DNA of 64,000 nucleotides, from NCBI GenBank assembly GCA_027604685.1, contig JADHYX010000010.1:1-64000 (forward strand), in the 5' to 3' direction. The notes beneath the pieces were generated by a model, which did no database searches, was not told where the DNA came from, and saw nothing but the letters and a program-made list of their open reading frames with translations. A program made the position numbers and the translations under genes. The DNA comes from Lobulomyces angularis. Its lineage: Eukaryota > Chytridiomycota > Chytridiomycetes > Lobulomycetales > Lobulomycetaceae. The stretch's first letter is position 1. Every line of letters starts with the position of its first letter. This document shows positions 11,163 to 20,959 of the stretch, one piece after another.

Positions 11163-13140
11163 TTATAATTTATTTTTCAAATTTTGCAATTCAGCCAATT
11201 TCTTTTCTACATGGTCAAGGAATTCTTTGGTAGTAACATAATGTTCCCTCTGCAGTTTGGCTCCATGAATGCTTAATGCAAGATCCTTGGTCATAATGTT
11301 ATCATTTTCCACAGTTTGAATACACGCTTGTTCCAAATTGTTACAGTAGGAAAGTAGTGCATCGTTTTCGTCTAAACGCGCCCTATGACTTAGACCTGAT
11401 ATTGATTACTAAGTAGGATAAAAAAAACAAGTTCTATACCTCTTGACCAAGCAAAGATTGAAGCAATGGAGTTGGTACTGGTTTCATTTCCTTTCTGATG
11501 TTCCCGGTAATGTCTAGTAACAGTACCGTGTGCTGCTTCTGCCTCCATTGTTTTACCATCGGGAGTCATTAAGACTGAAGTCATTAACCCCAGTGAGCCA
11601 AAACCTTGTGCCAAAATATCTGACTGAACATCACCATCATAATTTTTACTAACAATGGAAATAAATAAGGTTAAAAAAAATTTTAATACCAAGCCCAAAC
11701 ATAACCACCATTTGACTTTAAACACTGAGCGACCATGTCATCAATTAATCTATGTTCATACCATATGTTGAATGTTTTAAATTCAGCTTCATAATGTCTG
11801 AAAAAATGAATAAGTAAGCATCGCTTAAAAATCAATCTTACTCTTCGAAAACTTCTTCAAAAATATCTTTGAATCTGCCATCATACTTCTTCAAGATAGT
11901 GTTTTTTGTACTAAGATAAAGTGGTTGTTTTTTTGTTAGCGCCATTTGAAAGCAACTGTGAGCGAAACCATAAATAGACTAAAAAAATGTAAGATTTATC
12001 ATAAAATAAAATTTCCATACTTCATCGGTGTTATACATCCCCATACTAAACAAAATATTAAAAAAAGAAGCAATTAAACATACCCTACTCCAGAACCTTC
12101 AAAATCATACACTTTCCAGCTAATAGGAGGTCCCCCAGACTTTGGAGTAAAAATCATTTCAAAGGTACCAGGTTCTTTCGCTAAAAAGTCTGTAGCCCTG
12201 TACTATAAAATGTTAAAAATTATTAAACAGAAAAAAAAAAAATTAAATTTATTTACCTGATCTCCAAATGCATGTCTACCAATTGTTATTGATTTAGTCC
12301 AACTAAACCAGATAAAAAAAGAATAAATATGCTACAAAAGGTATTCTTCATACCCGGGAACTAATCTTGGTACATTCTTTAGCAAAATTGGTTCTCTAAA
12401 AACAGTACCACCTAGAATATTTCTAATGGTCCCATTAGGGGACCTCCACATTTCTTTTAACTTAAACCTAAAGTACAAAAAAAAATACGATTAAGTTTTC
12501 ATTCGTTACTATGAATATACTCTTCAACGCGTTGTTCATCTGGGGTAATAGTAGCACATTTGATTGCAACTGTAAAAATGTTCAGAAAAAAAGTTTAGTG
12601 AAGTGTAAAAAAGTTGTTTTTAATATAACTGGCGACATACCGTTGTATTTTAAAGTTGCTTGAGCAGAGTCAACTGTAACTTGATCATTAGTTTTATCCC
12701 TATTTTCTACACCCAAATCGAAATACTTTATGTCTAAGTTCACATAAGGAAACACTAACTATAAAACGCATTACAAGTAAGTTGAGTTAAAAAAATTTAA
12801 ATAAAAGAATTATATGAAAATAAATATACTTTGTCTTTAATCCACTTCCAACTATGATTTACAAAAAAAAAAAAAGGAAAAAGGTACATTAATCAAATTA
12901 AAATTAAGTCAATAAAATTGAATTAATTAGATATAATTTAAGAATACGATACATGATTCTAGTCATTTCATCACCATCCATTTCAACAACTGGATTTTTA
13001 ACATTGATCTTTGATGACACTAATATTTTCAGTTTTAATATTATTAAAAAAATCAATTTTAACAAAAAAATTAAATCATACTATTGCGCTGAAATAGATT
13101 TTTGGCTGGACGATTTACTAAATTGAAACTTCTAAACATG
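11163..13140 (-). CDS. IDP1: NADP-dependent isocitrate dehydrogenase, probably mitochondrial
   Basis: Oxidatively decarboxylates isocitrate to 2-oxoglutarate and makes NADPH. The many exons include [12 protein letters not shown] at the N-terminus (start of the eukaryotic NADP-IDH fold) and [20 protein letters not shown] with [14 protein letters not shown] near the C-terminus (metal and cofactor binding). The ATG at 13138-13140 starts with [18 protein letters not shown], a basic, Ser/Asn-containing stretch typical of a mitochondrial presequence. The protein ends KNKL, not a standard peroxisomal signal. Total length is about 430 residues, as expected. Introns are short and one falls directly after the presequence. 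A 26-base palindrome with a CCAAT core lies about 90 bases upstream. Confidence 0.95.
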
Positions 13141-13226
13141 TTTTTTTTTTTTAAAATTTGGGTTCAGGATATATACAACAAACTTGGTTACACAAGTTTT
13201 CAAAGAGTGGGGACTGGAAGTGAAGA

Positions 13227-13252
13227 GGCCAGATTGGCTAGCCAAACTGGCC
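13227..13252. promoter_or_regulatory. 26-base palindrome with CCAAT core upstream of IDH
   Basis: GGCCAG at 13227-13232 pairs with CTGGCC at 13247-13252, and inside it TTGGC/GCCAA pair around a TA centre; only one A-A position fails to pair. The minus strand carries CCAAT within it, oriented toward the IDH gene whose ATG is 87 bases away. A dimeric regulator or CCAAT-binding (HAP) complex site is the simplest reading. Confidence 0.45.
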
Positions 13253-13696
13253 CGCCATAATGGATCTCCTAGCCACTTTCAATTTTTGAAGTTGTTTTTT
13301 TGGCATCTCAATCAAATACACTCAAATATCATTTAAAAAGATATATATATGCAATGATTGTAACAAGCAGGAAGACAGTTAAATAGCTTCAATGAAATGA
13401 ATGAGATAAAAAGATTTCTCACTCAGTGGTTTAAGGTTATTGATTAACCTACTTTTACCGCTAAGCCAAAAGCAAAAGCCGCAGACAAATTATGGCTTGC
13501 CCTAACCCTGGATCATTACAAATATTTCTAAGTTGACATTTGAATTTTGAGAAATATGTATTTTAATATATTTATTGACAGGTTTAGTGGAAGGGATCTA
13601 TTTATAGATCAATTAAACCAACTATTACTACTACCTGTAACTAATATTGGATTAGACATATTTTTATTATTGTTTTAATGTTTTAACACTGCATAT

Positions 13697-13837
13697 GAAG
13701 AGGCCGATGTAACCACTTCGCACAAAAAAAAATGAACAACCAAATTCAAGTATAACATAAACCACAAGAAAATTTATTAGCACTTTGTGCTAGAATTTGC
13801 ACGTTTTAGCTTCTATTTTTTGTGGGATGGTCCCACA
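13697..13837 (+). ncRNA. Weak candidate snRNA-like transcript (hairpins plus Sm-like site)
   Basis: Three hairpins follow each other: GAAGAGG/CCACTTC (13697-13719), TAGCAC/GTGCTA with a TTT loop (13778-13792), and TGTGGGATGGTCCCACA (13821-13837). The last overlaps an Sm-like ATTTTTTG at 13815-13822. A single-stranded Sm site followed by a 3' stem is the layout of spliceosomal snRNAs, and fungal telomerase RNAs also carry Sm sites. No snRNA-specific sequence (U1 5' end, U2 GUAGUA, U5 loop) was found, so identity is unknown. Confidence 0.25.
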
Positions 13838-14016
13838 TTTGAAATTGAATGAAGTATGACGTACATAGTTTGTGGACATTTCTTTCTAATTTAATAATTA
13901 TTTTTGTTTAGAAACTTTAATAATTGATGGGATTAATTTTTATTTCACCCAAATTCTTGGAAAAGGATTAGAGGAAATGCTTTCCTCAAAACTATGATTT
14001 AATTTCAAAAAAAGCA

Positions 14017-14512
14017 CGGACTGCTTATTGACCCTTAGCATAATCCCTTGGATCAGTCTCGAGTAAGTAAAGTGTAATTTACGTAACTAATTACGGTGGT
14101 TTATAGTGCAAATCCAGACATTCGCGCCTACCATGAACACTTTAACAAAAGAAATCATGCTGTTGACTTACCGAAAAAATTCGCCTTTCAAAAAATCATT
14201 GGATTTACTGGTAGGATCTTTAAATTGTTTTTTTAGTAGAGGTACAAAAGGTCCGGATGGTCCGAAATCCAATTTACAGTAATTTCTATTAATTTAAGTA
14301 AATATTACTTTATGGGAAACTGCGGTGGCATTCCCGGATTTTGGTAATTCAGCTGGTTATGTGTCGTTTACACCATTTACAATTAAAAAAAAAGGGATAG
14401 TTACCTTTGATGCACTTCACAGAGTATAATTGTTTTTCATTTTTCTTTCAATCTTTTGAATTAGTGGCAACAACATATATTAAACACGAAGGATTGTAAG
14501 TTGATTAAGTAA
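14017..14512 (+). CDS. Probable small spliced gene, product unrecognised (5' end not found)
   Basis: Four coding blocks join in phase: a block ending at 14062, 14107-14210, 14299-14423 and 14465-14512. The introns are 44, 88 and 41 bases with donors GTAAGT, GTAGGA and GTATAA, and acceptors ATAG, TAAG and TTAG; the first has a TAACTAAT branch-like site. The combined peptide of about 100 residues includes DANPDIRAYHEHFNKRNH, KKFAFQKIIGFT, a Phe/Gly-rich middle and the end NTKDCKLIK. I do not recognise it. No in-frame ATG was found, so at least one upstream exon is missing; the left edge is the nearest possible acceptor. A decayed gene is the main alternative. Confidence 0.4.
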
Positions 14513-14764
14513 TTTTGGATTTTTATGAATAAAAAGATTGTTGAATTTTCAAAATAAGAACAACTTACTTCTAAGTTTCTAAAAATTTTTCACCTTTCTG
14601 CTAATGAGCTTTAAAATTATTTAATAGTCCTTCTAAGGAAGAATTCAGAACCTTGCTAAAAAAATTGCAGTTAAAATCTATTTATTCTAGCAGTCAGTGC
14701 TCTTTGTTTTGTACAAAAATTCAATAAGCAAATTTATCTTTAAACTAAAACAATATAACAAAAT

Positions 14765-17700
14765 CTACCATAAGCAAACCATAAAATCCTTCCATAAACA
14801 ACCACTTAATAACCTCTTTTCCTTTAATCCAATAAATATTGGATCTACCACTCTGGCTGCGCTATAAAATAATATTTTATTATTTTCAATAAGCAAGTAT
14901 ATTTTACCCATCTTCCTCCGTTAAAGGTGGTGAAATCTTTTTTCCAACCAAATTTTTACTTGTGTTCATGATCGTAACCCAACCTGGGTCCTAAATACAG
15001 GAAATACGTAATTTAACATCAAGAAAAAATTCTTCTCACCACCGCCGACATATATACGCCGTATTTGATCAAATCACCACCCATAGTTTGCGTCAATCTA
15101 TTCAACGCTGCTTTACACATATTTGTATGTGGATGTACACCCATACCATCAACATCCAAAAATTCCTTTTCTGAAATATCTTTTTCATTTTTTGCATGAT
15201 TAAAATTTCCTTCCATGCTAGTAACGTTGATAATGAAGCTCGGCTGATCCACCATTGGAGTTGCAGTTACATCACTTTTGTGTTTAAATGTCATTAAAGT
15301 TACTAATTTTTTTATTAAAAGAGTAGGAGATATTTGGTTTATTAATGTCACTTCAGCAACCTCAGATATACTAGTTTCAAATAAATTAGAATTCCATGTA
15401 GTTTTAGTTCTGTTATCCAATGGATCATTCTGAACAGTCACATTTGTGCAATCAAAATGTGCAATATCATGTAGCACATTTTCCTCATCAAAATCAATGC
15501 CTTTAACCTTGACCAAACTTTGCAGAGATGATTCCGCTATTACATCAGTAGTAATATCGACCTCCAGTTTTTGGGTTATTTCATTCAGCTGCTTTTCACT
15601 ATTAAAAGAAGTGTTAAATTCGTTTTCAACCATAGTAACTTTTGCTGAATGCTTTGTTGGCAAGAATTTTAAAACACTAAAGAGTTGCTTGCTACCGCAT
15701 CTGGAAATTTCCAGCTCTAGCTTAACCAAAGATTCATGGTACGCAGCTGGGCGCCGTATGGTTTGGGCAGCGTTATTAATTAATATATCAAGATAAGGTA
15801 TCTTGTGCTCAGCAGATCCCCTTAACAAAAGGTCTGCAAATTCTAAAACCGAATTTATGTTTCTAAAGTCCAATCCTAAACAAAGAATAATTTTTAAGTA
15901 CTCTATGCATTGTTAACTTACCATATATACGTAAGCGATTCCACCATTCTTTGCTATCACTTTCCTGGAAAAACCTTTTCGCCGCAATTAACGGAAAGCG
16001 GGTGGTCACAATAACGGTGGAGCCATTTCTTAAAAGTCTTAGAGCAGAATGATAACCAATCTTAGTTCTACCTCCAGTAACAAGACTGAAAGTATTCTTT
16101 AAATCAACTACTTGCTCTACCTTATTCTTGTTAAACTTCACACAGGTTTCACAAAGAGGAATTTTTTTAACTTGCTGACTTGCATCTTTTTCCATTTCCC
16201 CTAAATCACCATCTTCTGCTTTTAATTTGGCACCATCATTCATTGACAAATCAGCCGAACACATGTAACATTTTGTAAAAAATTCAGAAAATCTAAAGTT
16301 TTTTCTTAAAACAGAATCCTAATTACAAGTTTTAGTTAAAAATCTTTCCTAAAAATCACCTTTTCCCATTTAAACTGAACAGCTTTAAATCGCCCATCGT
16401 CCGTTTTGACGTTGTTAATAAAATTTTCCTCTAACAAATCAATCGTATCAAAGATTTTAATAATTGGATCGCCTGCTGTTAATGCTTCAAGATGAGATTC
16501 TAAGCCCACTGTATTTACATCAGGACCTAAAAAAAATAGATGATTAAGTCAATGAAACTGCTGTACCATATAAAAGTGGAACAGGTGTATATTCGTCTTC
16601 TTCATAATTCAATTTTGGTTCATCCTCTGGTTCAACTTTTCTTAAATTACGGTGATAATAATCTTCGGAATCTGACTCATCGCTACTTTCATCTTCTTCC
16701 TCATCCGAGTAATTTAAAAAATTTTTATCTACAGCAGCTCGCATAGATTCAGAACATGCAACATCGCATCTGGGATTATGTCTACATTGCTCAAAAAAGA
16801 CATTATCAAATTCTCTAAATTTATAAAAACCCTCAGTCTAACATTTTCAAACTATAAACTATTACCTCTGGCAATATTTTGCCATTCTTCTGGCTCTAGC
16901 AGTGTCTTTTAAATCTCGCGGATCTACAAAATTTGTTCCAGTGTTGAATGCACGAATAGCTCGATCAGAAGCATACACATTTTCCCCATCGAAATAAACT
17001 GCACAACAGTCCAAATCAAATTGCAATATACATTGTTCGGGGAATTCCACAGCATTTATCAACAATTGAACATGTCGTAGAGGATACAGGCCGGCCATTG
17101 TCACTGTATTATTGGTTCTTACTGTAGCAAGGCTATCTACTCTAGACTCCACAACAATGGAATAAAGATCATAATTTCCTGATTTCACCTTTTCATCAAT
17201 AAAATTTTTTGCTAGTTTACGAGTCATTTCAGTTGTTCCACCAGTTGGAATTTTCATTTGCACATAAGCTATTGTAGGTTCATCGATGGATAATCGTTTC
17301 AAATGCCTTAAAGAATCTCCCCAACCAACAGCCTTCGTGATTCTATCTAATGCTACAACTTTTTCAACAGAGTAATGAAGTCTATTTCTTTTTATATGTC
17401 GTAGACATCGGTACATTGCTGATGGAATCAGCTGTAAACTCGAATTTTTTGACAAAAATAGTAGATCCAAATCACTAGAAGAGTACGGACTGGGATTGAT
17501 GTGGAAAAGTCTGAACAGCGCCTGGTCTGTTTTTCTCCTCGCCTCTTGATACTGAATGCTATAGTTACAAATGTGCAAAGCAACGTCTATCGGCACAGGA
17601 AAATACATAAATATTTTTTTCCATTTTTCTTCTTCGCGGTACAGATCTATTATATGCTTTGGCCATGGTCTAAGGCAAGCTGTAACTGAACCTCCGACTA

Positions 17701-18584
17701 ATAACGCACTTTCCTTTCCAAGAGGTAATCCTTTCAGTTGGTCCATACTAAAAATTTCTAAACCTCTCTTAAACATACTTAAGGATTGAACTATAGAGGG
17801 AGTACCCAGAAGGGTTGGCTTTTTTAACTCCAGCCTCACTCGCCCATGGAGGCTTTCCTTCTCGTCTAATGCTCTTGACTTAAAAATGGGACTAACCAAG
17901 TCAGTTTTAATGTCGAAAACAGGAGTAGCTGGAAGTAAATTTTTGACCTGCGGTGCGCTATTTTCTGCAGCTAATTCACGTATCGTTTTTAATAAAGAGT
18001 TATGAGCAGCATCGCTGTTTTTTAAGTATTCACACAACAATGGGAATGGGTAATTCTACAACATCATTTTATTATGAGTTTTCACAAAAAAACAAACCTC
18101 TTTTGGAACAGATGGTGGAATTTTACAATTAGAACTATCTTCAATATTGCTTGCAGAAATTTTTTCATTCGCATAATTCTAAATTTAAAAATAAATAGTA
18201 CTTAGAAGTACTTGTTACCTTCACGTTTTCGCAAAGCATTTCCTCAACTGTAGAAAAATTTAAATGCAAACCAACTAGGACACTATAAATATTAAATGGT
18301 AAGTTCGCAACAAATCTTAATCCCACAAAGTTTGAACATTTTTTTAATTTTATTTCTAAGCTTTTTGAAAATTTAATTAAATTTTCTTTAATAATATCTG
18401 AATTAAGTTCTTCTTTGGACAAATTTGAGCTTAAGTTGGATTGACTCAGCAAAAATCTTAATTCATTCTTTATATCATTATCCAAACTAGCTGCCTCTTG
18501 GTCATCGCCTTCAAATTTAAAAATCTCAGATGCTGATAACGGTACAGTATGGTCATCATACGGATACTTAATAATAAACTTCAT
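14765..18584 (-). CDS. Fusion protein: nucleotidyltransferase-like region, zinc ribbon, short-chain dehydrogenase
   Basis: Nine exons join in frame to about 1160 residues. Residues 1-150 show no known motif. The next 400 hold LLVGGSVTACL, SSSDLDLLFLS (a DxD-like acid pair) and FDLDCCAVYFDGENVY, a block shared with uncharacterised nucleotidyltransferase-like proteins of protists and fungi. An acidic Ser/Asp/Glu linker follows, then a zinc ribbon (CYMC ... CETC), then an SDR domain with VTGGRTKIGYHSALRLL (NAD(P) binding), DILINNAAQTIRRP and DPGWVTIMN. The zinc ribbon plus SDR resembles a known bacterial and fungal SDR subgroup. The usual Tyr of YxxxK is Thr (TNMCK), as I recall for that subgroup. 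The link between halves rests on two phase-consistent joins, including a GTACAG donor near 16562. Substrate unknown. Confidence 0.75.
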
Positions 18585-19098
18585 TTCAACTTAAATGATC
18601 CTTAATGAAACTTCCAAATGTTGAAAAGTTTTTATCCAAAAAAAAATTTTAAGCAAAGCTATTGGAGTTGTGGCTATCTGTGTAACTAGGCTAGATTCGA
18701 TCTTAAAATTTGTTGTATCTCCATCTATGGATAGTATTCAGAACAATTTACCGGTAAGGCTGCATCTTAAGCATATAACATTTAATTGCATTTCTGCATT
18801 AAAATTACAAATCCGTTTTAATGTTGTAATATGATAGTTAATATTTTATCACTTCCAACAATTGATGCAAACCTTTGCATGAATAAAAGGCGAGGAAGCT
18901 TATCAACTTTTTATCCATAAACTTCAACGTTTATATATAAACTTAAATTTTTACCTTTTAGTTCCATGAATTGAATTTGTAAAGTGTTGGGGGTAACATG
19001 AAATGGATTTGTAATTTAACGGAGAAATGCAATACATAAAAACAGAGTTAATTGACATTTAAAATTACGACAGAAAATACTAGTAGCGAAGTTAAAAA
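18585..19098. other. Divergent promoter region between the fusion gene and the EgtE-like gene
   Basis: About 510 bases. A short ATG reading MDSIQNNLP followed by a GTAAGG donor at about 18752 could be an upstream exon of the next gene, but the family N-terminus already begins at 19099. No RNA gene or repeat recognised. Confidence 0.5.
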
Positions 19099-20702
19099 AT
19101 GAATGAAGCGTTTCCTGGCTTTGGAAGAAGCTTATTGAATCATTTTTGTATGGAAAACTCCTACATTAATCTTAACAATGGGTAAAATTACTTATTTGTT
19201 TCTAAATGTTTGTTTTTAATGAAGCGCTTATGGAACCATACCTAGGGTGGTTTTAGCTGAAAAGTTGAGATTGTTGAAATTAGCGGAATCCAATGTAATA
19301 AGCTTTACATTAGTTTAAAATTACCTTAATTCTTTTGTCAAAAATTCAGCCAGATCGTTACATACGTTGTGAAATGAGCGACCGTTATACGGAGAGTCTG
19401 AAACTGGTTTCAAATGTAGTTAACTGTGACTGGGACGACTTAACTTTCTGCCATAACACAACTGCAGGCGTTAATGCAATAGTAAGAAGTATTACAGGTA
19501 TGAAAAAGATAATTTTTGAATTATATATTTTTCAATAAAATTACTATTTGTAGCTCCTGAGTTCACTAGTAATCAAAAAAAAAGAAAAATATTATACTTT
19601 TCAACAATTTATGGAGCAGTGGAGAACACTTTGCTATTCTACGCTAAATTAAACAACTTTGATTTAATTAAAGTAAATCTATTTAGCACATTCGACAGTG
19701 AAGGAAAAGTTGAATTTGATAACGAAAAAATTGCAAGGGCATTAAAAGATCGCCTTGAAAAAGAAAAAGGTCACATATTCCTATGTGTTTTCGATTGGAT
19801 TTCAAGTGTTCCAGGTTTTCTATTTCCAATCAAAAGGTTTGTTGTTACCAAACTATTTATTACTAATGATGATTTAAAGTCTCGTACATGTTGCGCATTC
19901 TTATGATAGTCTGGTGTTAATAGATGCAGCTCATGTAAAAAATATGATTGCATTTTTTAAACTAGTAACTTTTGAACTTTAGTCGATAGGACAAATAAAG
20001 GTGGATTTAAATGATTTAAATCCTGATTTTTTGGTAACAAATCTTCATAAATGGATGCATTGTCCACGAGGTGAAAATCTACAATCTACAATCTGTTAAT
20101 TATTTATTTACTGAATAGGTTCTGCTCTTTTATATGCCAGAAAGGAACTGAAGAATTCAATTTATCCTAATGTAATTAGCTTTGGTTTTTCAAAGAAGGA
20201 TAAAACTTTTCAAGATCAGTTTGGTTATGTTGGGACAGAGGATCAAATTAATTATTTTTGTACTTCCAAAGCCATAGAATTTAGAAATTGGTTAGGTGGC
20301 GAGGAAAAAATTATTAACTATACGCATAACTTAGGTAAAAAATAAAAATAATGTCAAAGTAATTTAAAAAATTTTTTTTCTATTTTTATAGCAATTCAAG
20401 GCGGCAAGTTATTAGCAAAGAAGTTTACGACATATTATTTTGGTGCTGATGATCAAATTGCAAGCATGGTAAATGTGAAGTTACCTAAGTGCAATAAAAC
20501 AATTAACGATGTGTACATGGCTGGTTTTTTAAAATTTATGTTGCACAAGCATAGAGTTTGCTTTACTCCATTTAAATTAAATGAAGAATGGTTTATTAGA
20601 CTTTCCGCACAAGTTTTCAACTGTTTGAATGACTTTGAAATAGTTGGTGATTTAATATTAAAAGAAATCAATTCTCTTGAAAATGGAGAAAGCAAATTGT
20701 AG
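19099..20702 (+). CDS. Class V aminotransferase-fold PLP enzyme, EgtE / isopenicillin N epimerase-like
   Basis: Nine or so exons give about 400 residues. The N-terminus FGRSLLNHF ... YINLNNGAYGTIP is typical of the subgroup that includes fungal Egt2, LolT-type enzymes and bacterial EgtE. Later motifs are HNTTAGVNAIVRS (cofactor phosphate side), VLIDAAHV (Asp that contacts the PLP ring), VTNLHKWMHCPRGSALLY (Schiff-base Lys) and FGYVGTEDQ (substrate region). Egt2/EgtE cleave the C-S bond of hercynylcysteine sulfoxide to make ergothioneine; cysteine desulfhydrase activity is the main alternative, and sequence alone does not decide. No EgtA/B-type partner is in the window. It is convergent with the coiled-coil gene. 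Confidence 0.8.
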
Positions 20703-20959
20703 ATTATTTGCCACTTCTCTCTTCAAGCAAAATTTGGCAGTTTCATTATATTGTTTTGAAAAAAAAAAAGATATATACAGCTTTTCGTTCCCTTTTTTTG
20801 CTTTATATTATTACATTGTAAATATGATGCCTAAATTGCACTATTGATGTCCTGATGTAACAAATTCATTCAGTGAAAATTTAACGAAATTGGCATTAAT
20901 TTCTATTCTGTAGAGTTCATTTTTAAATTGATGGTGTACTAGTAATTCACATATACGAA

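Larger units (their letters stand above)
13141..14016. other. Intergenic region upstream of IDH with palindromes
   Basis: No protein gene recognised. It holds the IDH promoter with a 26-base palindrome, a CCCTAACCCT motif (13500-13509), and three hairpins with an Sm-like site between 13697 and 13837. These are listed separately. The rest is ordinary AT-rich sequence. Confidence 0.6.
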
